From Paracyclopina nana (lineage: Eukaryota; Arthropoda; Copepoda; Cyclopoida; Cyclopettidae): DNA of 64,000 bases. Position 1 is the stretch's first letter; each line of letters begins with the position of its first letter. Positions 1 through 10,697 of this stretch are shown here, piece by piece. The notes beneath the pieces are model-generated. The model had not been told where the DNA came from. It searched no databases and saw only the letters and a program-made list of their open reading frames with translations. The translations under genes were made by a program, and so were the position numbers. The stretch lies in contig JAGUCH010000002.1 in assembly GCA_019096065.1 (NCBI GenBank), positions 16,318,501 through 16,382,500 on the forward strand, in the 5' to 3' direction.

Positions 1-2701
1 CTCAGGCACAAATTGAAGCTTGTCAAAAGACAAATTCCTGTAGTCTTGGTCAAACAAGTGTGCCGCAACGCAAATGAGGCGGAGCATTTCCTTTTCATCA
101 AGGATCTCGTAAGTACTTTTTGAAGTCATGCTATCAAAAACGTGCTCCCTGGGAGTCACTTGCGGCACGACATTGCTTGTGCTGGCGGCCTCTGCTTTGT
201 AGCCATTCTTGATCTCCTTCCTCGTCTTGACTTTCTCAATGTGTTGCTCACGAGAAGGAACGACAGCTGTCTTAGGCAAAGTGTGTCTGTTGTGCATGTA
301 GAATTGGAAATCCATGTCAACGACTGCTTCAACTGCTTCATCTACATTGGCAGTATTGTTGACAGCACAAGTAAAGAAATTGCCTCTGTCAGTTCCAAAC
401 GTGGTTGAGCAAGGCAGCCTTTGCTCAGACAAATGAGCAGCCTCAGTTCCTGGCAAGAGCTTCAGCATTTCCTCCACCATCGGAATGAGGTAGTTCTCAT
501 TCATTGCGTGAATACCGGGAGGCAAAGGTCGCTTGTTGAACTGGAGCATCTTTGTCGAACTGAAATTATGTTTAATATTATGGGATAAGTTCTTGCAAGA
601 GTTAGGCTAGCTTACTTCAGATTTTTCCCGTAAATCAAGTGGGCACGAGCGAGGGGAGTGAACAGAGTCATCACTATCGACTTTGCCATTGTGACATTCA
701 TGTTGGCCAGGGGCATCTTCCTCAAGTAGGGTGCAATGAAGGCACAGATTTGTTCCTGAAAATGAAAAGAATGAAATGTCAAATATCAATTCCTTTTGGG
801 GGGTTATGTCTCGTGAGAAAAGTACCTGGATGAAATGGCATGAAAAATAGATGTCACAAGCCTTGCCCATGAAGTTAAAAGCCACCGGTCGGAGCAGAAT
901 CATGCGACCTCGGCCACGAATGTCGGCTTTTCCAAAGAAGTTCTTCTGAGGAGAAACTGCAGCCACTTGCTCGGACACATTGCTCATTCTCTTGTCGATG
1001 CCTTTCGCGACTTTCTTCAAGTCCTGCAAGTGAATAAAGCATCATGAAATGTTATCTTACAAGAACCTGATCAACAATCATACATGCACATGCTGAAACT
1101 TGTTGTCCAGTTTCTTCTTAAGGTTGGTGTTGGAATTGTTGATGGCATCAATTATGTCCGTCTTGTCCTTCTCAGCATCAACTCGGATGCGTGCATACAG
1201 TCGCTGCAGTTGATCGTCAAAATACTCCTTGGTAATGAAAGTGCCAGCACCAAGTTCCTGCAAGCAACGTGGTGCATAAGAAAGGTCGATCATTATCTTA
1301 CAAGAAATGTTTGCATCTTACCAAGATCACTTGATCTGCAGCAGGAGTTGTTGCTGCTACTGATGGCAAAGACTCACGTCTCCCGGCAACAAACGTGAAA
1401 TTGGGATCCTCCATTGCCGTGGTCGCTTCATCAGCAGATGAATTATTGTTGCCGTCTGGTCCAGAGTGCTCTCCAGATGTTGCTGTCAATGGCTGAGCAA
1501 ACGTGGTGTTGGTCTCGTAAGACACAGATTTCGGGACGGGGGCAACTTGCAATTCGTCAAGATTGACCAATGATGTTTGCATTGCATCATCTCTGCTGCC
1601 CTGTTGTTGCGCAGATTGTGCTGGCATCGGCTGGTGAACCTGTGAAGGTGGTGGCGGAGGTCTAATAGGGTCACGAGTTATCGGTGTCATTTCCTCCTGT
1701 GATGATGATTGCGACGCAATAGAGGGTGCTCTTGATGGCACTTGTGATGGAGCTCTAAAATCCTCCGAGGGAGCTGCAGACTGCTCAGACGGAGCTCGTG
1801 AGTGCCTTTCAGGAACTCGTGAGACCTCAGTTGGCGGTTGTGAGTGCTCAGAGGGCGCTCGGGAATGCTCCTCAGACGGAGCTCTGGAGACCTCAGACGG
1901 AGCTCTGGAGACCTCAGACGGAGCTCTGGAGACCTCAGACGGAGCTCTGGACCGCTCAGACGGAGCTCGTTGCTCAATTGGAGCCTGCGGAGCCTCTGAT
2001 GGGGCCCTTGAGCGCTCAGATGGGGCTCTGGAGGAGACAGATGCAGTCCGAGACGTGGATCTCCTGAGAGGAAGGTCAGCTTCCTTTGCCTTCAGCCGTT
2101 GAGAAGCCCTAGTTGCCGAAATGGCTGTCCTCACTTCTTCGTCCATGGAGGAACGATCGTCGGTGAGGTACTCCTTTGTGTTAGGGTTTAGCATAGCCTT
2201 TCTAGTCCTAATTGTCCAAGGACGAAAGAGGAATGACTTCGTCTTCTTGTCTCGCTTCTCGTACATTACATCGGCCATGACTTTTTCGAACCATTCGTGC
2301 CGTATATTGGCCCAGCTTCTTATGAGTTCATCCTCATCCATATTGGCGACATCGGCATTCAGCTCCTTAACTGCTGCATCAACTCGAAATTGCTCGACTC
2401 CTAAAATTTGCATTAAATGTGGGCATGAGAAAATGCAATTTCAAAATTCGTATCGATTACCTTTCTCGACTCTTGCAAACACTCGAATTTTCCTTAGGAT
2501 TCCTCCAAAAAGAAGTGGAACCATTATGCCACGGTTCTCGCCAAGCCTTTTCAGAATCGGGAACGAGACGGCCTCAGTGAGTGGGATTCCATCGTTCACG
2601 GTGATATCCACGGGCAGAAAGGAGAACACCGGTTCTTCGTCAAGGCAGGCGACGATAATTCGGTCGTAACTGATCGCAGATTTGCCAGGATTTTGCGACA
2701 T
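1..2701 (-). CDS. Unrecognised multi-exon protein with RAPSE repeats (3' end outside window)
   Basis: I do not recognise this gene. Inferred exons on the minus strand are 2701-2461, 2400-1322, 1257-1084, 1023-826, 755-616 and 559-1 (continuing off the left edge). All junctions keep frame with GT-AG sites. The start is the ATG at 2701 (MSQNPGKSAI). Exon 2 holds a long Ser/Pro/Arg-rich stretch built of repeated RAPSE units (DNA repeats at about 1800-2040), then acidic and Gln/Pro-rich sequence. Downstream exons are conventional, with a helical segment (DDQLQRLYARIRVDAEKDKT) and a compact region EQICAFIAPYLRKMPLANM. The product has at least about 690 residues, with no signal peptide or membrane segment seen. 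It lies head-to-head with the transposase-like gene at 3166, about 465 bp apart, so it may be a second gene of one mobile element or an independent host gene. Confidence 0.6.
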
Positions 2702-3165
2702 TTTCCAAACGTTAATTTAGCGCGTCTGTGTGAATGGCGGTTATTTTAACCTGTGACCGTTTGACGATTTATTTTGAATTTCGCAATATTATTTTAATAA
2801 GCTGACTGTCAGATGGCTGTTAAGATCTCATGAAAATCTCGCAAGAATGTCGCATGTTTACATAATAAAAAAAAAACGGCGGCAAAGACTGAGCAAGCTG
2901 AGACACGAAGCCAATTTGCGCAGCTGACCAAAATTGACACAAAGCCGTGAGATTCGCACATTTCAGCAAAATTTGGTGAGAAATCTCAGTGATCCTCCTT
3001 AAAATTCTCAACTTTAACGCTGATGAATGCCACTGTTGAACACTCGACAATTTCGTCTCGCAAGTTACACACCAATTTTATGAGAACGTAAGTTGCTCTT
3101 TCATTTGCTTCCATCAATTGGTAAAGGCTTTTATTGATTACTTATTTCCTCATAGCATTTTTGCC
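2702..3165. promoter_or_regulatory. Divergent intergenic region between the two left-hand genes
   Basis: This 464-bp stretch separates the start codons of the minus-strand RAPSE gene (2701) and the plus-strand transposase-like gene (3166). A probable 5' UTR intron of the plus gene runs from a gtaagt donor at 3088 to a tcctcatag acceptor ending at 3154. The sequence is AT-rich with no further coding signal. I infer a shared bidirectional promoter from the arrangement only. Confidence 0.4.
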
Positions 3166-5915
3166 ATGCCGCCAAAAAAGAGACCTCGATCTCAATGGCA
3201 CGATGCCGAGCAGCGCCGAACAAACCGCATGTTGGAGAAGTTGTCATTGAGCGTTGACAACATCAAGTCAAGCATTAGGACCGAAGCGTTAAAGATTGAC
3301 AAGATCTTTAGACGAGATAGTAGCAAGTGAGTTCATTTTCATTTGAAATTGTCAATCACACTGTAATGCGTCAATTAAAACACAGGTTTTTCAGTGACGA
3401 GGATTTCGCCCCGATTCATGGACTGTACCAGCAAGAAGGACAGTTGACTGCCGTCAAAACTGAAATCGATGCTTTGATCCAAGCTGGATTCCTGACCAGC
3501 GATTCGGAGGACTCAATTGCTCCTGTCGGTCTTGCGAGAGCTTCGCAAAGAATAGATGACACAACAGAAGAGGACGCAAGCGATGCCAATGTCAACACGT
3601 TTTATTTCGACGTCAACGAGGATCCTGATGGCATCCCGGACCTGAGCACATCAACAAGTGAGGAGCCACAAGTTTCTCGCGAGGATGCAAGACGTCATAG
3701 AAAAATGATTTGCAATGTCGAGGGCTCACCATTGTCAGAGAATCCGGAAAGGGAGGGCTATTTGTTCGAAGGTTCATATTACCTTGACGCTGATTTTACG
3801 AAGATGCGCATTGGCGACGATTATGGCTTCACTTCATGCGAAGAAGCTAATTCGCATCACTCTGACGACTCGCAAGAACCTGAGGATAACAATGATGCCC
3901 CCGAAGCCAACAACGAAGAGGTGGAAGTTGATGTAGTCAACGTCAGCTCAGGTGACGATGATGAAATAATTCAAGTTCCTCCTGTCCCTCCGGAGCCTGT
4001 AATTGAAGATTTCGAAATTCCACTGTTTGAGGATAACGTGGAGGCCGACGACAAGAACGAGTTCATCAAGAATATGCCATTAACTTACAAGAACTTTCAG
4101 AGAATGGTAGCAAAAGAGGAAAGGCTTCCAACTCAGGCTGAGCGGAACAAAATGTTCTTTGAAATATTTGAAATTGTGTGCACCCGTAAATTTGTCACAG
4201 AGGATGGCAAAGAGGTCTTGTTCAACCTTTTTAGAGCTGAAATGGAGGAGCGTGGTCTCAGCTCTTACGACATTTGCAAGCTGCGTCTTGAGGGAAGCCA
4301 TCCCAAGGTAATGATGGAGTACGAGTTTAAGAACAATGACACAGGTGAGATTGTGAGGCATACCGGCGATAAGTATCCACGCAAACAATTTCCTCGCAAG
4401 AACTTTACCAAAATATCTGAGTACGCATACATGAACATAAGCGAAGTTTGGAGCACAGTACGAGATCAGCACGTGAGCATTGAAAATTTCGTTCCTGGAA
4501 GGCACCTTGTCTTTTATATGGATGGCGTTCCTCTTTCGCATTCAGGCCCAGACCAGTTAAATGTAGTTGGCATGAAAATCCCCCCGTGTCGGCAAATTTA
4601 CACTGTAGCAATGCATGTCTATAAGAAGGAAAGTGGCCTTACACCTAACAAGATTGTCGAGAAGCTGATCCAGCAATGTAATGATGCGAATATGTCAATA
4701 AGGCGTTTCATCGGCGATGCTCCTGTCCGCGCAAAGCTGCGTGGGCTGAAGGGACATGCTGGCACATATAGTTGCGAGAGGTGTGAAGCCAAAGGTGTGA
4801 GATATCAAAATCGCACAATTTTCCCTCACGAGACGAAATCAGCACCCGCAAGAAGTAACACTTGGTGGAAGGACATTGTTCAGCAAATTGCCACAAGTGA
4901 CATTCGCAACTTCACCGAAGATGTGCTGAAAGGGGTGAATGCAGCCACACCACTAGCAATGCTTGATGGGTTCAATCTTATGACTGACTTTGTGTACGAG
5001 CCAATGCATAATCTCTCAGGAGTTATCAAGCAACTCATGAAAGCTTTGCTCAGTGATCCAGGACCGAGACTGACTGCACAACAACTTCGCTTAATGACTA
5101 AGTTTGATGATCGTTGGTGCCGCATTAATTTGCCCAGGGAGTTTAACCGACGTGCTAGGTCAATAATGGATAACTTTGTCAACTATAAATCTCAAGAGTT
5201 TATGGCCATTGCTGTAGCTGGTCTTTTTGCGTTGGGCGAATCATTTGACCAGCCACTATATGCAGGCCAAGTTAGAACTTGGTATTACGTCTGCTTCTGC
5301 ATTAGAATGGCCTTGTTCGACAACGGGTTTTGGCAAGAACTTGATGAGAAGTACAATGCACGTCGACTTCATTGCTACACATATGAGCTGATCGAGACAA
5401 ACATGGGCCTAATTAATTGTACCTGGAATGTGCACACATTTTTTCACCTATTCGAAGTTCGAGCCATTGCAAGACTGCCAACTCTGAGCACCCTAATGTT
5501 TGAGGGCAACTTCAGCTTCATGAAAAAGGTACTGAAGCCAAACACTACTAGTTTCCCCAAACAGGTCTTGCAAAATATGTTCCAGAACTTTGTGTTTGGT
5601 CATGAATGTGAGAACATTGTCCGCTTCAGCAATGTAACGTTCTCCAGAATTGATGACACAATTGTGTACACCTCGGATAAACAATTCTTCAAGATTGACA
5701 AGATATTGGTGGCAACGTATGAGTGCAGACGCTACAACACTGAAAGAGCTGTCATTGACCTCACTCCTAACTTGGACTGGCGAGATGTTGGCGTCGTCAA
5801 ACTAGTCGATCTCCCAAATGATGTCCACATTGTCGAAAGAAGAAAAGCCATCGGGAAGGGAGTAATTGATGGTCAATACTTAATTGCTGTACCATTTGAC
5901 ACGTTCTTTACTTAA
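3166..5915 (+). CDS. Transposase-like protein (Tnp_2/CACTA-type), full-length frame
   Basis: Two exons are inferred, 3166-3326 and 3395-5915, joined across a 68-bp intron with a gtgagt donor and tttttcag acceptor. The result is about 894 residues starting MPPKKRPRSQ. An acidic N-terminal third precedes a conserved-looking core: a GDAPVRAKLRGLKGHAGTYSCERC segment (read in two parts around residues 490-515) resembling the zinc-binding 'D.PAR....K.H.....C..C' region of Tnp_2-like transposases in invertebrate genomes. Next come a segment DFVYEPMHNLSGVIKQLMK and a late aromatic-rich region with FHLFEVRAIARLPTLS. No stop codon or frameshift interrupts it. The presence of introns, including a likely UTR intron, would fit either an active element or a domesticated gene. 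The family assignment is from memory of the motif pattern, not a search. AATAAA follows at about 6046. Confidence 0.5.
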
Positions 5916-6500
5916 TTGACATGTCCATTTCATGCCACTTAACAGGAAAATTATCCCTGGATATGTTTCATTTAATAATTGACTACTTATGTTTATGCAA
6001 GAGTCCAATCTAAGTCTAATACAAATAATAATTGATAAAGAACGAAATAAATTTGTCCAGAATGAACGAATTCAAAGAAATTAATGCATTCCTAATTGAT
6101 TCATTAAGGAACAAGAGCTTCACTTTGAAAATTCGGCATTGCAAATTGTAATCGCTATAAAGTACGTACTTCGCAGTTTTCGATGGGCCAATTTCGCAGT
6201 TCACATAAGATTGTAAATGATGAAACGCATCTTTTCAATGAGAACTGAACACAGCATAGGCTTTATTGATCTCACAAGAAAATGTTCTATTCCACATGCT
6301 TGAACTGCAAAGGAATCTTATCTTCGCTTATTTAAGATTTCCAAATGAAAACTTGAAGGTACTTTCAAATGGCTGGAATGATCTTGCGAGATATCAACTA
6401 CAGACACCGTCAGGTTCTCTATGGGAATCTGAATTTACGAGAACTCAGAAGTGTCTGACGAAAACTCAACCTAGACAAAAAAAAAAAAAAGGTAGTGGGG
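5916..6500. other. Intergenic, AT-rich; no gene seen
   Basis: About 585 bp between the transposase-like stop and the first DEG/ENaC promoter. It contains an AATAAA near 6046 that could serve the upstream gene, and a poly-A run near 6478-6490. I see no convincing coding exon, RNA gene or inverted repeat here. Confidence 0.5.
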
Positions 6501-6501
6501 T

Positions 6502-6541
6502 TAATATACCAGCAGCTACAACTAGAAGCGAATATTCAGTA
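6502..6541 (+). promoter_or_regulatory. Putative TATA/Inr core promoter of DEG/ENaC gene 1
   Basis: A TAATATA box at 6502-6508 lies about 31 bp upstream of TCAGTA at 6536-6541, close to the arthropod initiator TCAGTY. This would start transcription at about 6538 and leave a 5' UTR of about 23 nt before the ATG at 6561. Spacing and motif are as expected for a TATA/Inr promoter. It is a pattern match only. Confidence 0.4.
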
Positions 6542-6560
6542 GTCATGCATACCAGCATTC

Positions 6561-7717
6561 ATGAGGGCAAATCAACTGTTGAACTATTCCATTAGTTTCA
6601 TTTTGTTGCTCTCATTTTGCTTCTATGTCAAAGATCAGGTGGACAAGTTCATTTCTGGGAAGACCACTCAATCCATGGAGAGAAAGGTTGTCTCTGAGCT
6701 GAATGTTCCTTCAGTTTCAATTTGCTCCATGCCAGGCTACAAAGAGCTCAATACAAGCTTTGAGACAGTTTTGGCAAGGCAGCCCCCTAATAAGTGGACC
6801 AATAGCAACACATCAGAGCAACTTTTCAGAAACTTTACATTCATCCTTGACATTGATTTTGACCTCTTCTTGGCAAACAGAAGTAGCAACCAAAAAATTA
6901 AATTAAGCAATGGATTCAATGAGCAAGTGCATATTTCCATAGATGAATTGAACACAATATATTATGGCACTTGCTACACTATCACCTTTCATAGATTGGT
7001 ATTAACTGCAAATGAGCTCATTTCTTTTGACATTCGATACAAGGTACTTTTTAAAAAAGGACTTTTAGTTGCATCATAAAAAAGCCCTTTCAGGACAAAT
7101 TCATGAATCCGGATCATATGGGCTTGTGGATCCATAATTATGAAGATAGACTGGCCTTGTGGAATGCCAACTGGCAAAGCTCATTTATTGTATTCCAGCA
7201 AATAGAGCATGACTCTTACTACACTTTCAACTTGGAGAAAGAAATCCACATCAACTCCAAGTGCAATAGTAACAATTATGCTAGGGAAGAGCCATCTCAA
7301 ATTTCCTGCCATTATGCTGAGCTGCAAAAGGAAACATCCAAAGAAAATGTTTGTGCTTGCCCAGACTTCAAGCCCATCCTGCCAAAAATTGGCATGAGAG
7401 CTTGCAATTCAAGGGAAGATTATTCTGAGTCTCTGAAGACCTTGGCACTTTTCAAGACAAAATATTTTGCCAAGTGTCAGGACAATTGCAAGCAGGTCAA
7501 ATATCAAGTTGCACCGGTTTTCAACAGGAAGACAACCAAAGATCTCTTGACTTTCATCAACTTGAAGTTCAAATCTATGCAAGAAACCATTATTGAGGAG
7601 TATGTGTTGTTTGATTTGGCAGGCATCATTGGAGCTGTTGGAGGATCACTTGGACTTTTCATGGGCTGGTCCATCAGAGACTTGATATGCCATCAAATAA
7701 TAGACAGGTTTTTCTAG
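6561..7717 (+). CDS. DEG/ENaC (pickpocket-like) sodium channel subunit 1
   Basis: Exons 6561-7043 and 7094-7717 are joined across a 50-bp intron and encode about 368 residues. TM1 begins almost at the N-terminus (about residues 7-24). It is followed by the post-TM1 motif PSVSICSM, the extracellular GTCYTI motif near residue 140, Cys-rich ectodomain segments (CACPDF, CNSREDY, CQDNCKQ), and a TM2 region GAVGGSLGLFMGWS that contains the GxS selectivity-filter type sequence (GWS). Family members form trimeric amiloride-sensitive cation channels in the plasma membrane, used in sensory and epithelial roles. Unusually, almost no cytoplasmic N-terminus precedes TM1, so the usual HG gating motif is missing. 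The protein is shorter than typical pickpocket subunits. It is tandem with the paralogue at 8602. Confidence 0.88.
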
Positions 7718-7734
7718 CAGAAAAGCCAATAGCT

Positions 7735-8538
7735 GAAATGAAGCGTATTTACTAAGTACCGCACACAAACACAACGCAACGCACACTACTAAATACCGCA
7801 CACAGATAAAAAATGCAAACCACAGTAAAATCATCAGTTTTGGTGTAAAAACTAATTTTCATTATTGGAAAGAGGCCATAGCAATGAAATAATTCTTAAA
7901 ATAATTTTTTCACTGCTTTTTCTCAAACAAGAATTCACTTTGTGTGCAGTATTTAGTAATCACATACTAAATACCGCACACACCCAAATCATATTTATGC
8001 ACACAGTTTTGTTTTAATTTTTAATTTTTTTTATGAAAACTTGCGCATCTCGTTATACTTCTACTTAACTACTTAGAAAGCACGAAATCCTTGGTAAGGT
8101 CAATTTTGAGTTAATTTTCTGAATTGATATTTTTTGCCAAATTATCAATTTAGAAAAACAAATCTAAGTAGCTTGTAAGTGCCTTAATTTTGGGTAAAAA
8201 ATGTATCATCTTTCAGTCAAATTTAATCCTTTAATTGTCAATTCAAATCATTTTTTGCATTTTTTGCTTCCCTTTGATTTATTCATGACTATATTTAGTG
8301 TGCGGTATTTAGTAGGCAAACATACTAAATACCGCACACACTTAAAAAACTGCAAGAGACAAAAAAACAGATTTTACTAGAAGCATACTGCTAGTGTTTC
8401 TAAAAAATAATTTGTGTTATCCTTCAGCCAGTTTGATTAGTTCATTGCAATAATATAATATAAAAAATAGTGTGCAGTATTTAGTAGTGTGCGTTGCGTT
8501 GCGTTTGTGTGCGGCATTTAGTATGTACCGAAATGAAG
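7735..8538. mobile_element. Non-autonomous TIR element (MITE, MULE-like) with 9-bp TSD
   Basis: The element spans 7744-8529 (786 bp). It is flanked by the 9-bp direct repeat GAAATGAAG at 7735-7743 and 8530-8538. The termini are inverted repeats of roughly 50-60 bp rich in 'tactaaataccgcacac' and 'caacgcaacgcacac' units. Additional copies of the subterminal unit occur at about 7965-7985 and 8295-8345 in both orientations. There is no coding capacity. A 9-bp target duplication with long TIRs fits Mutator-like elements. It sits directly after the stop of DEG/ENaC gene 1, upstream of an AATAAA at 8545-8550. Confidence 0.8.
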
Positions 8539-8544
8539 TGTGCA

Positions 8545-8583
8545 AATAAAAATTATGTGGGGCTGTCACTGCCATTTTCAGTC
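8545..8583 (+). promoter_or_regulatory. Putative TATA/Inr promoter of DEG/ENaC gene 2, overlapping an AATAAA
   Basis: AATAAAAA at 8545-8552 lies about 31 bp upstream of TCAGTC at 8578-8583, which matches the arthropod initiator. Transcription would begin near 8580, 22 nt before the ATG at 8602. The same AATAAA could act as the poly(A) signal of DEG/ENaC gene 1, now pushed away from its stop codon by the MITE insertion. Both roles are inferred from spacing. Confidence 0.35.
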
Positions 8584-8601
8584 ACTCCCTAAAGACTAAC
8601 T

Positions 8602-9779
8602 ATGAAAGTTGAGCAAGTTTTCAATGCAATTGTGCAAATGCTACTTTTGGCTTGCTTTGCATTCCATGTTCATGATCAGATTGAGAAGTTTGTCGAGGGC
8701 AAAAAAACCTTGTCAATAGAGAGGAAAATAAAGCCCTTCTTCACTATGCCCTCACTGACCTTTTGCTCCAATGTTGGATTCAAGTCAAGCTTGACCTTTG
8801 AGGAAACCTTGAGGGCAATTCCAAATGAAGAATGGAACAATAGCACTATGGAGCTAGCTTACAAAAATTATACCTTCATGCTAGACCAAGACTTTGATCT
8901 GCTCTTTCTTGGCAAGAAAGATTTATTAGGAGCCAATAAAACAAGGCTGAAGCTAGGCCTCAATGAAGATGCCAAAATTCTTGTGGAAGAGGTTTTTTCT
9001 ATTTTCAATGGAGCTTGCTACACTGTAACTAGCATGGATACATTCACAGGTGGCACTGGAATATTTCTTTTCCTAGAATTCAAGGTAACTTGAATTGAAT
9101 TTAAACTGCTTTTAAAAATCTAACCATGTTAGTTCATCAGGAGAATTCACCATATGAAAACCCTGAAATGGTAGGAGTGTATGTCCATGAATATACTGAG
9201 AAGCCTTACATTTGGGGATTGGGTTGGGGCAAGCAGGCTCCTTACTTTGTCAATGCTCCCTTGGGATCATACACTGAAATATCTCTAGAGAAGCAATTGT
9301 GGATAGGTGATCAAGAGTGTCATCTGTACCCAAAGGCCCAATCAGAGTTGTCATGCAATTTCAAGAATATGGCTGACAACATGAATGCATCAGCATTTTG
9401 CCAGTCTCCTTTCACAAAAATGCTGTTAGAGCTTAAAGATGCTTGGAATGAAACTAAGCCTTGCTTGAACCTTGCTGGATACAAACAGAGCATGGAAGCA
9501 TTCCATGATTTGCAATTGATGCATGGCACAAGATGTCCTCAAGCTTGCAAAGTGGTCAAGTACTTGAGTTCACCCCAATCAAGGAAGCTTGGGAAAACTT
9601 CATTGACAGCAATCATCAATGTGAACTTTCCATCCACCCAATTGGCAGTTTACCAGGACTATGTTTTGCTTGACTTTGGAGGGATTTTGGGTGCAGTTGG
9701 AGGGTCACTTGGCCTCTTCATGGGCTGGTCATTCAGAGACTTGAGCAGCTTCATTGCCAACAGATATTTTATTAAATAA
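8602..9779 (+). CDS. DEG/ENaC (pickpocket-like) sodium channel subunit 2
   Basis: Exons 8602-9084 and 9141-9779 (56-bp intron at the same position as in the upstream paralogue) encode about 373 residues. TM1 lies at residues 6-24, the post-TM1 motif reads MPSLTFCS, the ectodomain motif is GACYTV, and the TM2 region contains GAVGGSLGLFMGWS followed by FRDLSSF. It is a clear tandem paralogue of the gene at 6561, and likewise lacks the cytoplasmic N-terminus with the HG motif. The stop TAA (9777-9779) is embedded in AATAAA (9775-9780), implying a very short 3' UTR. CpG dinucleotides are very rare in this gene. The most likely role is an amiloride-sensitive-type sodium channel subunit. Ligand or stimulus cannot be told from sequence. 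Confidence 0.88.
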
Positions 9780-9837
9780 AGTCATTATTGCACAAAGGTC
9801 AAATGCATCTCTATGGTTGTCACCAAGATCACAGGCT

Positions 9838-10512
9838 TCAGTCAGATTTTGAATGATTATTGGCTAGTATTGGTGGCTGGATTTTTGGGTCTGCAGAAAA
9901 GAGGTCAAGGGGAGGTAGGAGCAAAGCTTTTCTGCCATTGATGGCATTTCTCTGCAGAAACAGAGCAACCAAAAAGCAGGTTCCAGCTATGATGATGACC
10001 ACCACTGCTTTTATCACTGGGTGAGCTATATAAGAGGCTGTTCCATAGGCCAGAGCATCAGCCACCACTCCCAAAGAGGCTATGACTATGCCAACCGCAG
10101 CTCCCACATAGGGCAATTGCTCATCTTTCATCTTCTGCCTGGTGGCATTTCGTCTGCACTTTCTCTGCCATTCCAGCAGGTAATCCTTTTCAGCCTTGCC
10201 AGCTGTGAGGGTGAAGCAAAGGCTGATTTCAGGCAAGGCTTCCAAAAAGTGCCCAGTTTCATAGTAGACCTCAGCCAGCCTCAAGTGGCCCAGGGGGTTC
10301 TTGGGGTCGATTTCAACCACTTTGTGGGCATCTTCCAGAGCATAGTGGAATTGGTCAGTGTGGATGAAACATTTGGCCCTCTGGGCATACAAAAAAGGGT
10401 CCCTTTGGCCTTTCTGCTCACTCACATGAATGGCCTTGGTCCAGTGGAAAAAGGCCTCTGCAAACTTGCCTTGCTTCATGCATTGCTCTGCATTTTGCCT
10501 CAGTTGATCCAT
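9838..10512 (-). CDS. TPR-repeat protein with C-terminal membrane segments
   Basis: A single-exon frame of 224 residues starts at the ATG at 10512. Residues about 1-110 contain three tetratricopeptide repeats, with canonical spacing such as AFFHWTKAIHV, ALEDAHKVVEIDPKNPLGHL and LAEVYYETGHFLEALPEI. A basic linker (KCRRNATRQKMK) follows, then two hydrophobic stretches at about 137-160 and 165-188, so the protein is probably tail-anchored or doubly membrane-spanning with cytosolic TPRs. TPR domains usually bind chaperone or other peptide ligands. I do not recognise a specific orthologue. It is convergent with DEG/ENaC gene 2: its likely AATAAA (TTTATT at 9768-9773 on +) lies within the last codons of that gene. 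Confidence 0.72.
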   Translation of the reverse strand: MDQLRQNAEQCMKQGKFAEAFFHWTKAIHVSEQKGQRDPFLYAQRAKCFIHTDQFHYALEDAHKVVEIDPKNPLGHLRLAEVYYETGHFLEALPEISLCFTLTAGKAEKDYLLEWQRKCRRNATRQKMKDEQLPYVGAAVGIVIASLGVVADALAYGTASYIAHPVIKAVVVIIIAGTCFLVALFLQRNAINGRKALLLPPLDLFSADPKIQPPILANNHSKSD

Positions 10513-10697
10513 GCTAATGATTTCTGGTGTGTCAGCTGGGAGAATCCAGAGTTGCTACTATGGGTGCCATAGAGATAAAGGTACCTGCCAATGAAAACGC
10601 CCCCTATTGGAGAAAGTTGATAAGAGCAGCTTTCTCTATGTCTGCAATTCATGTTTAGTCATATAGTAGTAGAAGGTTTCATTCAAAATAGTATGAT

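Noticed and set aside
1800-2010. Regular 21-bp direct repeats resembling a CRISPR-like array
   Set aside because: They are in-frame coding repeats (RAPSE units) within an exon of a eukaryotic gene, with no spacer pattern.
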